Source: Sphingobacterium tabacisoli (lineage in GTDB: Bacteria; Bacteroidota; Bacteroidia; Sphingobacteriales; Sphingobacteriaceae). From it: a stretch of DNA of 64,000 nucleotides. Both the position numbers and the translations under genes were made by a program. Positions 51,328-60,151 of this stretch are shown piece by piece (positions within the stretch are counted from its first letter, which is position 1; each line of letters starts with the position of its first letter). Below the pieces are notes generated by a model that saw only the letters and a list, made by a program, of their open reading frames with translations, had not been told where the DNA came from and ran no database searches. The stretch covers positions 2,108,001 to 2,172,000 of the forward strand of contig NZ_JAEQMU010000001.1 of assembly GCF_017908035.1 (NCBI RefSeq), in the 5' to 3' direction.

Positions 51328-53946
51328 ATGAGCATAGCAAAAACTTACAATCCAAAAGAAGCAGAAGACAAATGGTATTCCTATTGGATGGAGAATGGTT
51401 TTTTCCGTTCTACACCTGATGAACGCGAACCCTACACTATTGTAATGCCTCCGCCAAATGTCACTGGGGTGCTACACATGGGCCACATGTTGAACAATAC
51501 AATTCAAGATGTATTGATTCGTCGCGCCCGTATGCAAGGTAAAAATGCATGTTGGGTCCCTGGTACGGACCACGCATCTATCGCAACTGAGGCTAAGGTC
51601 GTCGCCATGCTCAAAGAACAAGGGATTGACAAAAAATCTCTGACTCGCGAAGATTTCCTAACGCATGCCTGGGAATGGAAAGAGAAATATGGAGGAATCA
51701 TCCTTAAACAATTAGAGAAACTGGGAGCTTCCTGTGATTGGGAACGCACTAAATTTACGATGGATCCGGAGCTATCAGAATCGGTAATCGATACATTTAT
51801 CAGATTTTACAAGGAAGGCTATATATACCGCGGTGTGCGTATGGTAAATTGGGACCCCCAAGGAAAAACCGCACTATCGGATGAAGAAGTAATACGTAAA
51901 GAAGTCAATCAGAAACTCTATTATATCCGCTATAAGATAAAAGACAGTGATGAGTATGTTATTATAGCAACTACGCGTCCTGAAACTATAATGGCCGATA
52001 CTGCAGTGTGTATCAATCCGAATGACGAGCGCTATGCCCATCTAAAAGGAAAGACAGTATTAGTGCCTTTGCTTAATAGGGAAATTCCGATTATCCAAGA
52101 TGAATATGTCGATATCGAATTTGGAACCGGATGTCTTAAAGTGACTCCAGCACATGACCTAAATGACTATGAGCTGGGCCAAAAACATAATCTACCTGTA
52201 ATAGACATCTTGAATGACGATGGTACATTAAATGAGAAGGCAGAGATATTGGTGGGTGAAGACCGTTTTATAGCCCGTAAGAAGATCGCTAAATTGCTTG
52301 AAGAAGCAGAACAGATTGAGAAAATCGAAGACTACAAATCGCAAGTTGGTTTCTCTGAGCGTACTGATGCTGTTATCGAGCCTAAGCTTTCTATGCAATG
52401 GTGGTGTAAAATGGAAGAACTTTCTAAACCGGCTCTAGAATATGTAGAAAATGGCACAATAAAGCTGATTCCAGAAAAATTCTTTGCTTCCTACAAGCAT
52501 TGGATGGAAAATGTAAAAGATTGGTGTATTTCCCGTCAACTTTGGTGGGGACAGCGTATTCCTGCTTGGTATAATGATAAAAATGAATGGGTAGTTGCTA
52601 AAACTGAAACAGAGGCTATACAGGAGTTTGAGGAAAAAGGAAAATCCACATCAGGAATTCATCAGGAAGAGGATGTATTGGACACTTGGTTTTCTTCAGG
52701 GCTATGGCCTATGTCTGTATTTGACGGTGTACGCAATCCGGAAAATGAAGAGTTTAAATACTATTACCCTACGAATGACCTGGTGACAGCTCCTGAGATT
52801 CTTTTCTTTTGGATTGCACGGATGATCATTATGGGACACGACTATACCCAAAAGCCTCCTTTTCGCAATGTATACTTAACAGGTATCGTACGCGACAAGC
52901 TAGGTCGTAAGATGTCTAAATCCTTGGGCAACTCGCCGGATCCTATTGAGCTAATGGCACAATACGGAACCGATGGTGTACGTGTAGGTATGTTGCTTTC
53001 GTCTCCTGCGGGAAATGACCTTATGTTTGATGTTTCTTACTGCGAGCAGGGACGTAATTTTGCGAATAAGATATGGAATGCTTTCCGCTTAGTAAAAGGT
53101 TTGGATAGCATAGAGGCGCCAGCAACGGAAGCGCAAAAAACAGCTGCAGAATGGTTCGAAAACCGCTTTAACCAAGCTGTAGTTGAAATCGAAGAACACT
53201 TTAACAATTATCGTCTATCGGATGCTCTGATGACGACTTATAAACTAATATGGGATGATTTCTGTGCATGGTATTTGGAACTGGTTAAGCCAGCTTATCA
53301 GACACCAATCGAGTCAGAAACATTGGAAACGGTTAAAGTATTATTTCAAAAAGTGCTGACCCTAGTTCACCCGTTTATGCCGTTCCTAACGGAGGAATTG
53401 TGGCACGATGAGCTATTCGGAAACCGCGAAGCAAAAGACTGTGTAATTGTTGCCGAATTCCCTAAAATAAAAGCTTTTGATGAGCAGATAATCAAAGAGT
53501 TTGCTTCTGTCCAACAAATCATTTCTGAGGTGCGTAATATCCGTAATTCGAAAGGGATGTCTCCTAAAACAGCGTTGCCTTTAGCCATCAATGCTTCCGA
53601 TATGGATTTCTCTAAATATCAAGAAAGCATTATCAAATTAGCTAATATTTCGGACCTGACTTTTGTACAGGAAAAGGTAACAGGAGCATTAAGCTTCTTG
53701 GCAGGTAAAAGTGAGTGTTACGTCAGGCTCGATACAGAAAATATTGATATCGACGCTGAAAAAGAACGTATCAGTAAAGAAATCGATTATTTAAAAGGTT
53801 TCTTGGTTTCGGTAGATAAGAAATTATCCAACGAACGCTTTGTTCAGAATGCTAAACCTGAAGTAATACAAAACGAGCGCAATAAAAAAACAGATGCCCT
53901 AGCTAAGATTGAAATCTTAGAAGAGAGCTTAACATCGCTGGGATAA
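51328..53946 (+). CDS. valS: valine--tRNA ligase
   Basis: Class I aminoacyl-tRNA synthetase charging tRNA-Val. The start at ATG 51328 (M-S-I-A-K-T-Y-N-P-K-E-A-E) gives 872 residues and matches the family N-terminus; 24 extra upstream codons in the open frame are unlikely to be translated. The HIGH-type motif is N-V-T-G-V-L-H-M-G-H-M-L, the KMSKS loop L-G-R-K-M-S-K-S-L-G-N. The editing domain carries T-T-R-P-E-T-I-M-A-D-T-A, and a C-terminal coiled-coil arm is rich in E and K. A terminator follows. Confidence 0.97.
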   Translation: MSIAKTYNPKEAEDKWYSYWMENGFFRSTPDEREPYTIVMPPPNVTGVLHMGHMLNNTIQDVLIRRARMQGKNACWVPGTDHASIATEAKVVAMLKEQGIDKKSLTREDFLTHAWEWKEKYGGIILKQLEKLGASCDWERTKFTMDPELSESVIDTFIRFYKEGYIYRGVRMVNWDPQGKTALSDEEVIRKEVNQKLYYIRYKIKDSDEYVIIATTRPETIMADTAVCINPNDERYAHLKGKTVLVPLLNREIPIIQDEYVDIEFGTGCLKVTPAHDLNDYELGQKHNLPVIDILNDDGTLNEKAEILVGEDRFIARKKIAKLLEEAEQIEKIEDYKSQVGFSERTDAVIEPKLSMQWWCKMEELSKPALEYVENGTIKLIPEKFFASYKHWMENVKDWCISRQLWWGQRIPAWYNDKNEWVVAKTETEAIQEFEEKGKSTSGIHQEEDVLDTWFSSGLWPMSVFDGVRNPENEEFKYYYPTNDLVTAPEILFFWIARMIIMGHDYTQKPPFRNVYLTGIVRDKLGRKMSKSLGNSPDPIELMAQYGTDGVRVGMLLSSPAGNDLMFDVSYCEQGRNFANKIWNAFRLVKGLDSIEAPATEAQKTAAEWFENRFNQAVVEIEEHFNNYRLSDALMTTYKLIWDDFCAWYLELVKPAYQTPIESETLETVKVLFQKVLTLVHPFMPFLTEELWHDELFGNREAKDCVIVAEFPKIKAFDEQIIKEFASVQQIISEVRNIRNSKGMSPKTALPLAINASDMDFSKYQESIIKLANISDLTFVQEKVTGALSFLAGKSECYVRLDTENIDIDAEKERISKEIDYLKGFLVSVDKKLSNERFVQNAKPEVIQNERNKKTDALAKIEILEESLTSLG

Positions 53947-53964
53947 TAAAACCAGGCATAAATT

Positions 53965-53995
53965 AAAAACCTCACAAAAAAGTGAGGTTTTTTTT
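53965..53995 (+). terminator. terminator after valS
   Basis: A 6-bp stem CCTCAC / GTGAGG with a 6-A loop, extended by A-T pairs and followed by eight T. It lies 23 bases past the stop. Confidence 0.88.
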
Positions 53996-54065
53996 ATCCC
54001 CATTTTCAGCGATTGTACAGATTCATTTTTTTTCGGTAATTCGCATTATTATATTGTAAGAACAC

Positions 54066-54947
54066 ATGAAAAATATACTTTTCAGTTTATTAATACTGGT
54101 ATGGGCCAGTTCCCTATCCGCACAGGAGGAACCGGCTGCTTACATTCTAGAGGAAGGTTACGACTTCTGGATGAAAGAAAAAGGAGACACTGCTTATGTC
54201 TTTGCTAATATGGCGTACATAAGAGACTATCCAGGGACCAAGGGGAAGCTGTTAGACTCCATTCCACAGGAAACATTAGTTGTTATTAAATCAGACTGCT
54301 ATAACAACTCTACAGCACGGGGATTTGAAGCGCCTTGGCGAAAGATATCCTATATTAAGAATGGTAAACAAAAAGATGGATTCATCTGGTCCGGTCTTTT
54401 GGCAATAGGACGTATGCAGCATAAAGATGGTACTATTTTCAGTGTAGGTTTTTTGCGTCGTGATAAGGAGACATCTTATAGTCCTGAAGCCTATATGCTA
54501 GAGGTAAAGTGCTTTGATACATACCACAATCTCAAGACCAAAGTTTACTATCCTGCTGGTCTTTCCGAACAACGCTACTCAGAACATAAATTATTACCCA
54601 ACATGGGTCTAGAGGGATTGGAAAACATTATCCGTATAGGTTTTTTGGGTGAGGCATGTGGTATACCTAGTGAATACTACTATTTTAGTTGGAATGGCAA
54701 TGAAATTATCCCAATGTTTAACCGTTATACGGTAGGTGATGCCGGAATCTATTATCATGAGGAGAAAATTCTCTTCCCTTCTGAACATAACCTTGACAAA
54801 AACCTAATAATCAAGGATATTGAAGAAGGGGAAGTCATTGATGAAGATGCCCAAGACTATCAATATAAAACGACCCGTAAACGGGTTAAATATATCTGGA
54901 ACGGCAAAGTCGCTTCTGAAGTTATAGAAATGAAAGCTGTTAATTAA
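54066..54947 (+). CDS. secreted protein with bacterial SH3-like domain
   Basis: A protein of 293 residues with a Sec signal (about 1-19, L-S-A-Q). The segment around 42-110 (A-Y-I-R-D-Y-P-G-T-K-G-K-L-L, I-P-Q-E-T-L-V-V-I, W-R-K-I-S-Y then D-G-F-I-W-S-G-L-L) has the pattern of a bacterial SH3 domain, which often binds peptidoglycan or peptides. The remainder is beta-rich and acidic toward the end (I-K-D-I-E-E-G-E-V-I-D-E-D) with no motif I know. It is probably monocistronic between valS and the PEP mutase-like gene. Confidence 0.72.
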   Translation: MKNILFSLLILVWASSLSAQEEPAAYILEEGYDFWMKEKGDTAYVFANMAYIRDYPGTKGKLLDSIPQETLVVIKSDCYNNSTARGFEAPWRKISYIKNGKQKDGFIWSGLLAIGRMQHKDGTIFSVGFLRRDKETSYSPEAYMLEVKCFDTYHNLKTKVYYPAGLSEQRYSEHKLLPNMGLEGLENIIRIGFLGEACGIPSEYYYFSWNGNEIIPMFNRYTVGDAGIYYHEEKILFPSEHNLDKNLIIKDIEEGEVIDEDAQDYQYKTTRKRVKYIWNGKVASEVIEMKAVN

Positions 54948-54972
54948 AAACAGCTTTCAAAACAAAATATTC

Positions 54973-55005
54973 CTATCTATGTTCTATCCATACAACAATA
55001 GATAG
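54973..55005 (+). promoter_or_regulatory. hairpin over the ribosome-binding region of the PEP mutase-like gene
   Basis: CTATCTAT (54973-54980) pairs with ATAGATAG (54998-55005); GTT and AAC extend the stem past one bulged A. The ATG is at 55010, so the structure covers the usual Shine-Dalgarno position and could limit translation. Regulation is inferred. Confidence 0.45.
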
Positions 55006-55009
55006 AAAA

Positions 55010-55759
55010 ATGGGATACACTACATTTAAAAAACTACATGAACAACCACAAGTGCTAATCCTTGGAAATGTCTGGGACGCACAATCGGCAAAATTGGCTG
55101 AAGACGCGGGTTTTAAAGCGCTCGGAACATCGAGCCATGCCATAGCCAATCTACTGGGATATGCTGACGGAGAAAGAATAAGCGTAGATGAAATTTTATT
55201 TATGGTTGAACGCATTGTTAAGGCGGTCGATATCCCCGTATCAGTTGATTTTGAAGCAGGCTATTCTGATGATCCTGTTGAAGTAGCGAATAGTGTAAAA
55301 CGTCTTTTGGAGATCGGTGTAGTCGGTATCAACCTGGAAGATGGAAAGGTGGTAAATGGAACTCGAAAACTTAGTGAAATAACAGTTCTAGAGAAAAAAA
55401 TACAGGCAATCAAAGCAATAGGCAAACCGATATTCATCAATGCACGAATAGACACTTACACAACCAAACATGAGAAGTTACTGGAAGAATCTATAAAGCG
55501 GTCTAACGCCTATGAAAAAGCAGGGGCAGATGGACTTTTTATTCCACTAGTAGAAGCAAAATCTGATATTGCATCTTTGGTAAACACAACTAAACTCCCA
55601 ATTAATCTATTTCTCACACCGAATCTTGCTCCTGTTCAGCAACTCGCTGAATGGGGCATAAAACGCTTGAGCCATGGTGCGAAAATATACGAATGGTTAG
55701 TCAATCAAAACAAAAAAGTTTTCAATGATTTTTTGAACTCTCCGATACTACCAAAGTAA
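55010..55759 (+). CDS. isocitrate lyase/phosphoenolpyruvate mutase family enzyme
   Basis: A TIM-barrel protein of 249 residues of the PEP mutase/isocitrate lyase superfamily, which makes or breaks C-C or C-P bonds next to a carboxylate. Blocks are L-G-N-V-W-D-A-Q-S-A (substrate loop), G-T-S-S-H-A-I-A-N, V-S-V-D-F-E-A-G-Y (Mg2+-binding D and E), G-I-N-L-E-D-G-K and F-I-N-A-R-I-D-T-Y. The cysteine of classical isocitrate lyase (KKCGH) is absent, and the short length fits the PEP mutase or oxaloacetate hydrolase side. The substrate is unknown. Confidence 0.87.
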   Translation: MGYTTFKKLHEQPQVLILGNVWDAQSAKLAEDAGFKALGTSSHAIANLLGYADGERISVDEILFMVERIVKAVDIPVSVDFEAGYSDDPVEVANSVKRLLEIGVVGINLEDGKVVNGTRKLSEITVLEKKIQAIKAIGKPIFINARIDTYTTKHEKLLEESIKRSNAYEKAGADGLFIPLVEAKSDIASLVNTTKLPINLFLTPNLAPVQQLAEWGIKRLSHGAKIYEWLVNQNKKVFNDFLNSPILPK

Positions 55760-55959
55760 AGTAATAATAATATCAGCTCATTTCTGCCTAAATAAAGGAT
55801 AGTAATCTGCAATCAAAAGTTAGACACTTAGACTTTTATCACAAAAAAGTCAAACTCAATTCGTACACTTTTATATTTGGAAAATATGCTCGTAATTTGC
55901 ACTATAACTTTTGAATAAAAATGTTTTAAAGTCAAAAGTAAAAACATAGTTGTTTAAAC

Positions 55960-58512
55960 ATGAGAGAGCTAATCAACAACAGCATATTTCTTATTATTGG
56001 TTTACTTTTTTTCAGCCTCGCAAATGGCCAGGAAATTCAGATACGAGGTCGGGTTCTGGACAAACAAAATAAGGAACCTATTTCCTTTGCCACCATTGCA
56101 GTAGTAGGTGGACAACAAAAAACATATTCTGATGATAATGGAAACTTTAATCTGACACTACCTAGCAGGCAGGTTAAAGTTCGTGTATCTTATGTTGGTT
56201 ATCATGAACAGATGCTAGATTTGAGTGGAGATAAGACCAGTTTTGATTTGGTACTCGATCCTGAAAACCTAATTGATGAAGTTGTTGTCAAAAGACCTAA
56301 GCTTAAATATTCAAATAAAAACAATCCTGCGGTCGAGCTCATCCGCCAAGTAATTGCCCATCGGGACCAAAACCGTTTGACTGGGCAAGAATTTGCGGAA
56401 TATGAACAGTATGAAAAAATATCACTGGGTTTAAGTAATCTTTCACCCAAATTTGTAAAAAAGAAGGTATTTAAAAACTATCAATTTCTCTTTCAAAGAG
56501 ATGATTCAACAGCCACAGAAAGCTATATCTTACCTGCCTTCATAGAGGAGAGAGTTTCGAAATTTTATTACAGAAAAGACCCTAAAAAAACGAAACAGTA
56601 TATTATTGCGGAACAAAGAGCAGAGTTTGACCCTAAGTTTATAGATAATGAAGGGTTATCATCTTACTTCAATAAGCTGTATGAAAAGATTGATATTTAT
56701 GATAGTAATATCAGTCTATTGACTAATCAGTTCTTGAGCCCTATTGCAAACAGCTCACCCACATTTTACAGATTCTATATTACGGATACCATTAAATCTG
56801 ATCAACCCTGGCTCGTAGAGTTAAGCTTCTTTCCTCGTAACAAGAGTGATTTCTTGTTTCAGGGAAAGCTTTATGTCACCTTAGATGGGAATTATGCAGT
56901 CCAGGGAGCCAAAATGAAAGTGAGTGATGATATCAACCTTAACTTTGTAAGGGATCTGGATATTGAACTTGCATTTGAAAAAGATAATCGTAATAAGTAT
57001 TTCCTAAACAAAAGTAGCCTTGGAATTGATTTTGCCTTATCGGAAAAAGGTAAGGGAATTCGGGGAAATCGAATAGTATTTTATAAAGATTACGTCAGTG
57101 GTAGGCAGCAACCGGATAGTATTTACGCTGGTGATGATGTTGTCAAAGTACCTGTTCCTCCACAGACGGAGGAAGTTAGGGAAAGCTATTGGGCTACCCT
57201 ACGCCACGAACCCCTCAACAAGTCAGAGATGAATATCTATCATAATATCGACACGCTACAATTAATGTCGTCTTTTAGGAGATTTATGGATATCAGTGCC
57301 TTGGTATTGTCCGGCTACAAACAGGCAGGTCCGGTAGAAATTGGTCCTGTAAATACATTTTATAGCTATAACCCGGTCGAGGGATTACGACTACGCGTAG
57401 GAGGTAGAACCACTGAAAGTCTAAGCAAGCGTTTCTATGCTGAAGCCTATGGTGCGTATGGATTTAACGACAAAAAGTGGAAATATTTTGTCAGTGGGAC
57501 GTACTCTCTAAATAATAAATCTGTCTATAATTTCCCGCAGCATTATCTTCGGGCTTCAGTACAGCATGACACGAAGATCCCGGGGCAAAATCTGGAATTT
57601 ATACAGGAAGATAACGCATTGCTCTCGTTCAAACGCGGGGAAAACAAAAGCTACCTCTATAATGATATTTACCGACTGGATTATAAGGCTGAATTTGAAA
57701 ACCATCTTTCTGTAACAGCAGGCCTAAGTAAATGGAAGCAAAAACCTGCCGGAGTAATACGCTATGAAATGAGACCTGAGCAGGGGGATCCCTATTTAAT
57801 ACATGAGCTGAACACGACAGAGGTAAGCCTAGGGTTACGTTGGGCTCCAAACGAGCAGTATTATCAGGGAAAACTATACAGAACGCCTATCTTCAATCAA
57901 TACCCAATTTTCACAATTAATTATACTGCAGGTATCAAAGGACTGCTAGACGGCGAACAAAACTATCACAACTTTACAGGTAGTATCTTTAAACGGTTTT
58001 ACCTATCACAGTTAGGTCAAGCCGATGTGACTGTAGACGGAGGTTACGTACTGGGAAAAAATATACCATACCCTTTACTTACCATACATCGCGCAAACCA
58101 GACTTATGCCTACCAACTACAGTCTTATAACCTCATGAACTTTATGGAGTTTATTTCTGATCACCACGTAGGGCTAAACATACAGTATTACATGAATGGT
58201 TTTATACTAAATAAAATCCCTTTAATAAAGCGCTTGCAACTTCGAGAGGTGTTTAGTTTCAAAGGACTATATGGCGGACTGAGAGATGAGAATAATCCTT
58301 CATTTAACAACAAAGTCTATTCTTGGCAAACCAATTCCGATGGAGAGATTTCTTCGTTTACATTTGGTTCTAAGCCTTACATGGAGGCTAGTATCGGACT
58401 TTCCAACATCTTCAAAATATTAAGGGTGGACTATGTCAAAAGGTTAAATTACCTTGACCAACCAGGAGTATCAAAATCAGGTATTCGTGCCCGCATCAAG
58501 TTTGATTTCTAA
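55960..58512 (+). CDS. DUF5686 outer membrane protein with carboxypeptidase-regulatory-like domain
   Basis: A protein of 850 residues with a signal peptide (about 1-23, ending A-N-G-Q). Residues 25-110 form a CarboxypepD_reg-like domain (I-R-G-R-V-L-D-K-Q-N-K-E-P-I-S-F-A-T, then V-S-Y-V-G-Y-H), the usual N-terminal module of TonB-linked outer membrane proteins. The rest matches DUF5686: many aromatic beta strands and an R-A-R-I-K-F-D-F C-terminus with terminal phenylalanine. No TonB plug is seen, so it is probably an outer membrane barrel of unknown role. It ends at a shared palindromic terminator. Confidence 0.87.
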   Translation: MRELINNSIFLIIGLLFFSLANGQEIQIRGRVLDKQNKEPISFATIAVVGGQQKTYSDDNGNFNLTLPSRQVKVRVSYVGYHEQMLDLSGDKTSFDLVLDPENLIDEVVVKRPKLKYSNKNNPAVELIRQVIAHRDQNRLTGQEFAEYEQYEKISLGLSNLSPKFVKKKVFKNYQFLFQRDDSTATESYILPAFIEERVSKFYYRKDPKKTKQYIIAEQRAEFDPKFIDNEGLSSYFNKLYEKIDIYDSNISLLTNQFLSPIANSSPTFYRFYITDTIKSDQPWLVELSFFPRNKSDFLFQGKLYVTLDGNYAVQGAKMKVSDDINLNFVRDLDIELAFEKDNRNKYFLNKSSLGIDFALSEKGKGIRGNRIVFYKDYVSGRQQPDSIYAGDDVVKVPVPPQTEEVRESYWATLRHEPLNKSEMNIYHNIDTLQLMSSFRRFMDISALVLSGYKQAGPVEIGPVNTFYSYNPVEGLRLRVGGRTTESLSKRFYAEAYGAYGFNDKKWKYFVSGTYSLNNKSVYNFPQHYLRASVQHDTKIPGQNLEFIQEDNALLSFKRGENKSYLYNDIYRLDYKAEFENHLSVTAGLSKWKQKPAGVIRYEMRPEQGDPYLIHELNTTEVSLGLRWAPNEQYYQGKLYRTPIFNQYPIFTINYTAGIKGLLDGEQNYHNFTGSIFKRFYLSQLGQADVTVDGGYVLGKNIPYPLLTIHRANQTYAYQLQSYNLMNFMEFISDHHVGLNIQYYMNGFILNKIPLIKRLQLREVFSFKGLYGGLRDENNPSFNNKVYSWQTNSDGEISSFTFGSKPYMEASIGLSNIFKILRVDYVKRLNYLDQPGVSKSGIRARIKFDF

Positions 58513-58555
58513 AAACATAAAAAAAGTCCAGAATTCTGGACTTTTTTTATGTTTT
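58512..58555. terminator. perfect 44-bp palindromic bidirectional terminator
   Basis: Every base from 58512 to 58555 pairs with its mirror around 58533/58534 (22-bp arms, centre GAATTC). The core GTCCAG/CTGGAC is flanked by seven A and seven T. It begins at the last base of the DUF5686 stop and ends at the second-last base read of the opposing stop. Confidence 0.93.
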
Positions 58556-58820
58556 AATACTCAACTGATATAATTGCTGAGAGCGGAATTAACACGCCGC
58601 TTTTTATTTGTATATACTTATCTGTCAGTGACCACACCGTGGTCTCTATACGCATGGGACCGTCTTCTGTATTGAATATAATCGTCACTTTGGACTTAAA
58701 CTCATTACCTAAACGCTGAGCATCGTTTAATTTTCCACATAGCTCTTCTACCTTACTCTCCTTGGCAGCAATAATTTTATAATTGTTGATGTCTTCCTTT
58801 TCTATTAATGTACCAATCAT
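58554..58820 (-). CDS. small protein (88 aa), unknown function
   Basis: A soluble 88-residue protein. The N-terminal half is likely helical (K-E-S-K-V-E-E-L-C-G-K-L-N-D-A-Q-R-L); the second half is beta-like (S-K-V-T-I-I-F-N-T-E-D-G, I-E-T-T-V-W-S-L-T-D-K-Y-I-Q-I-K, then L-I-P-L-S-A-I-I-S-V-E-Y). It looks like a small conserved Bacteroidota protein but I cannot name it. It stands alone, with a 122-bp AT-rich gap upstream in which I see no consensus promoter. Confidence 0.72.
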   Translation of the reverse strand: MIGTLIEKEDINNYKIIAAKESKVEELCGKLNDAQRLGNEFKSKVTIIFNTEDGPMRIETTVWSLTDKYIQIKSGVLIPLSAIISVEY

Positions 58821-58942
58821 TTTTTATGTATTTAAATCCGACAATTATTTATTTAAAACTCTTATATAAATATAACTAAATGAGTTTTTAAAAATCAATT
58901 GTTATAAAATAATTACATTAATATTAACATAATTTAAAGGTT

Positions 58943-59545
58943 TCAATCGTCAAGTTTTAAACGCAATGAAGCTTTGAAGATATTGCTGTTACTATTTAAA
59001 ATTAAATCGTAGCTGCTTGGGTATTCATAGTCTAATCTAGATCTGAAGAACGATATAATATCTGTAGTCCTTTGATCTACTAGATAGTGGTTGATTCGAT
59101 TGCTGACTTCTAACGTAAGCGTCTTGCCAAGCAAACGTCCGCGAACGCGTACAGGGAATTTAGCATCTACATGATAACCGTAATGGAGTGCATTTTGGAT
59201 CAAAGGAAACAATATGAAGGGAGCGATTACTTCTATTTCCTCTTGCAAAGGAAAGTCATACAAAACCTGGATTTCATTTTTTCTATAATGACCATATAGT
59301 CCAACATACCTTTCGAGATTTTTGAGTTCCTCCGTTAATGAAATCGGACCATCATTTCCTGACTGCAGAATATCTTGCAGATAAGACCCTAAATCTGCGG
59401 AAATGCTTTGCTCATTTTTAAAATGAGCTAATAACAACTGCTTGTCTAACTTGCTTTGTTCCAAGGAAAGTTTGGCTTCAGCAACAAGAAGATCATCAAG
59501 TTTTATTTTCTCTTTATTAAATATACGTTTTAAGAACACTGACAT
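58943..59545 (-). CDS. degenerate LytS-like histidine kinase domain protein (no sensor)
   Basis: A soluble protein of 200 residues resembling the cytoplasmic part of LytS-type kinases: I-S-L-T-E-E-L-K-N-L-E-R-Y-V-G-L-Y-G (core helix) and A-P-F-I-L-F-P-L-I-Q-N-A-L-H-Y-G, which corresponds to the N-box normally ending E-N-A. The phosphoacceptor motif H-F-L-F-N is replaced by H-F-K-N-E-Q-S (about residue 41), and the glycine-rich ATP lid (G-x-G-x-G-L) is absent after E-V-S-N-R-I-N. There is no membrane region. It is the last gene of the murF-alr/DUF502 operon and no LytTR regulator is nearby, so a non-signalling or scaffold role is possible. Confidence 0.62.
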   Translation of the reverse strand: MSVFLKRIFNKEKIKLDDLLVAEAKLSLEQSKLDKQLLLAHFKNEQSISADLGSYLQDILQSGNDGPISLTEELKNLERYVGLYGHYRKNEIQVLYDFPLQEEIEVIAPFILFPLIQNALHYGYHVDAKFPVRVRGRLLGKTLTLEVSNRINHYLVDQRTTDIISFFRSRLDYEYPSSYDLILNSNSNIFKASLRLKLDD

Positions 59546-59552
59546 CTATTTG

Positions 59553-60149
59553 CTATTCAATTCCGGAGACACCTCCTGAAACGACTAATTTCATAGCATC
59601 TGTCGCACTCATATTTAATTTGGTGACACGAGACGAATGAACCACTACAACTTGTCCGGCAAAAGAATAAGAATAGGGAAAATATACAATAACTTCATCG
59701 GTTAACCCCAGTTTTCCTAAATCCTTTTGTGTAAGAAAACCAATTTTTTTTAAACCAGTCTCATTTACTTCAACCAGAACAGGTTCATTGAACTTTTTAG
59801 CATCTCCTACAAAAGCCTCCGTAAAATCCTTAATTGAGGAATACAAAGTATTAAATAGTGGAATTCTATTAACTGTTCGGTTAAGCCAATGCTTAATCGG
59901 CTCCGTAACCAACGTGGTAAAGATTAGCCCAACGATTATCAGAAGTATAATTACCGTTAGAATTCCAATCCCCGGAATATAAAGGGGATGTCCTTCTTCA
60001 TCCTCTAAAAAATGTTGCGTGATGTTCAGTGCATTGTCTAACGATGCAACTATCCAAACGATCAAAAATATCGCACCAGCAACAGGAACCATAACCAAAG
60101 TACCTTTGATTAAGTAATATAACAGCCTTTGAAAAATCTTCTTAAACAT
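59553..60149 (-). CDS. DUF502 family membrane protein
   Basis: A protein of 198 residues with two transmembrane segments (about 14-36 and 56-80), followed by a soluble domain with N-R-I-P-L-F-N-T-L-Y-S-S-I-K-D-F and V-I-V-Y-F-P-Y-S-Y-S-F-A-G-Q-V-V-V-V, the DUF502 pattern. Ends with D-A-M-K-L-V-V-S-G-G-V-S. The function of this family is unknown. It starts two bases after the murF-alr stop, so a link with envelope synthesis is suggested by context only. Confidence 0.87.
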   Translation of the reverse strand: MFKKIFQRLLYYLIKGTLVMVPVAGAIFLIVWIVASLDNALNITQHFLEDEEGHPLYIPGIGILTVIILLIIVGLIFTTLVTEPIKHWLNRTVNRIPLFNTLYSSIKDFTEAFVGDAKKFNEPVLVEVNETGLKKIGFLTQKDLGKLGLTDEVIVYFPYSYSFAGQVVVVHSSRVTKLNMSATDAMKLVVSGGVSGIE

Positions 60150-60151
60150 AA

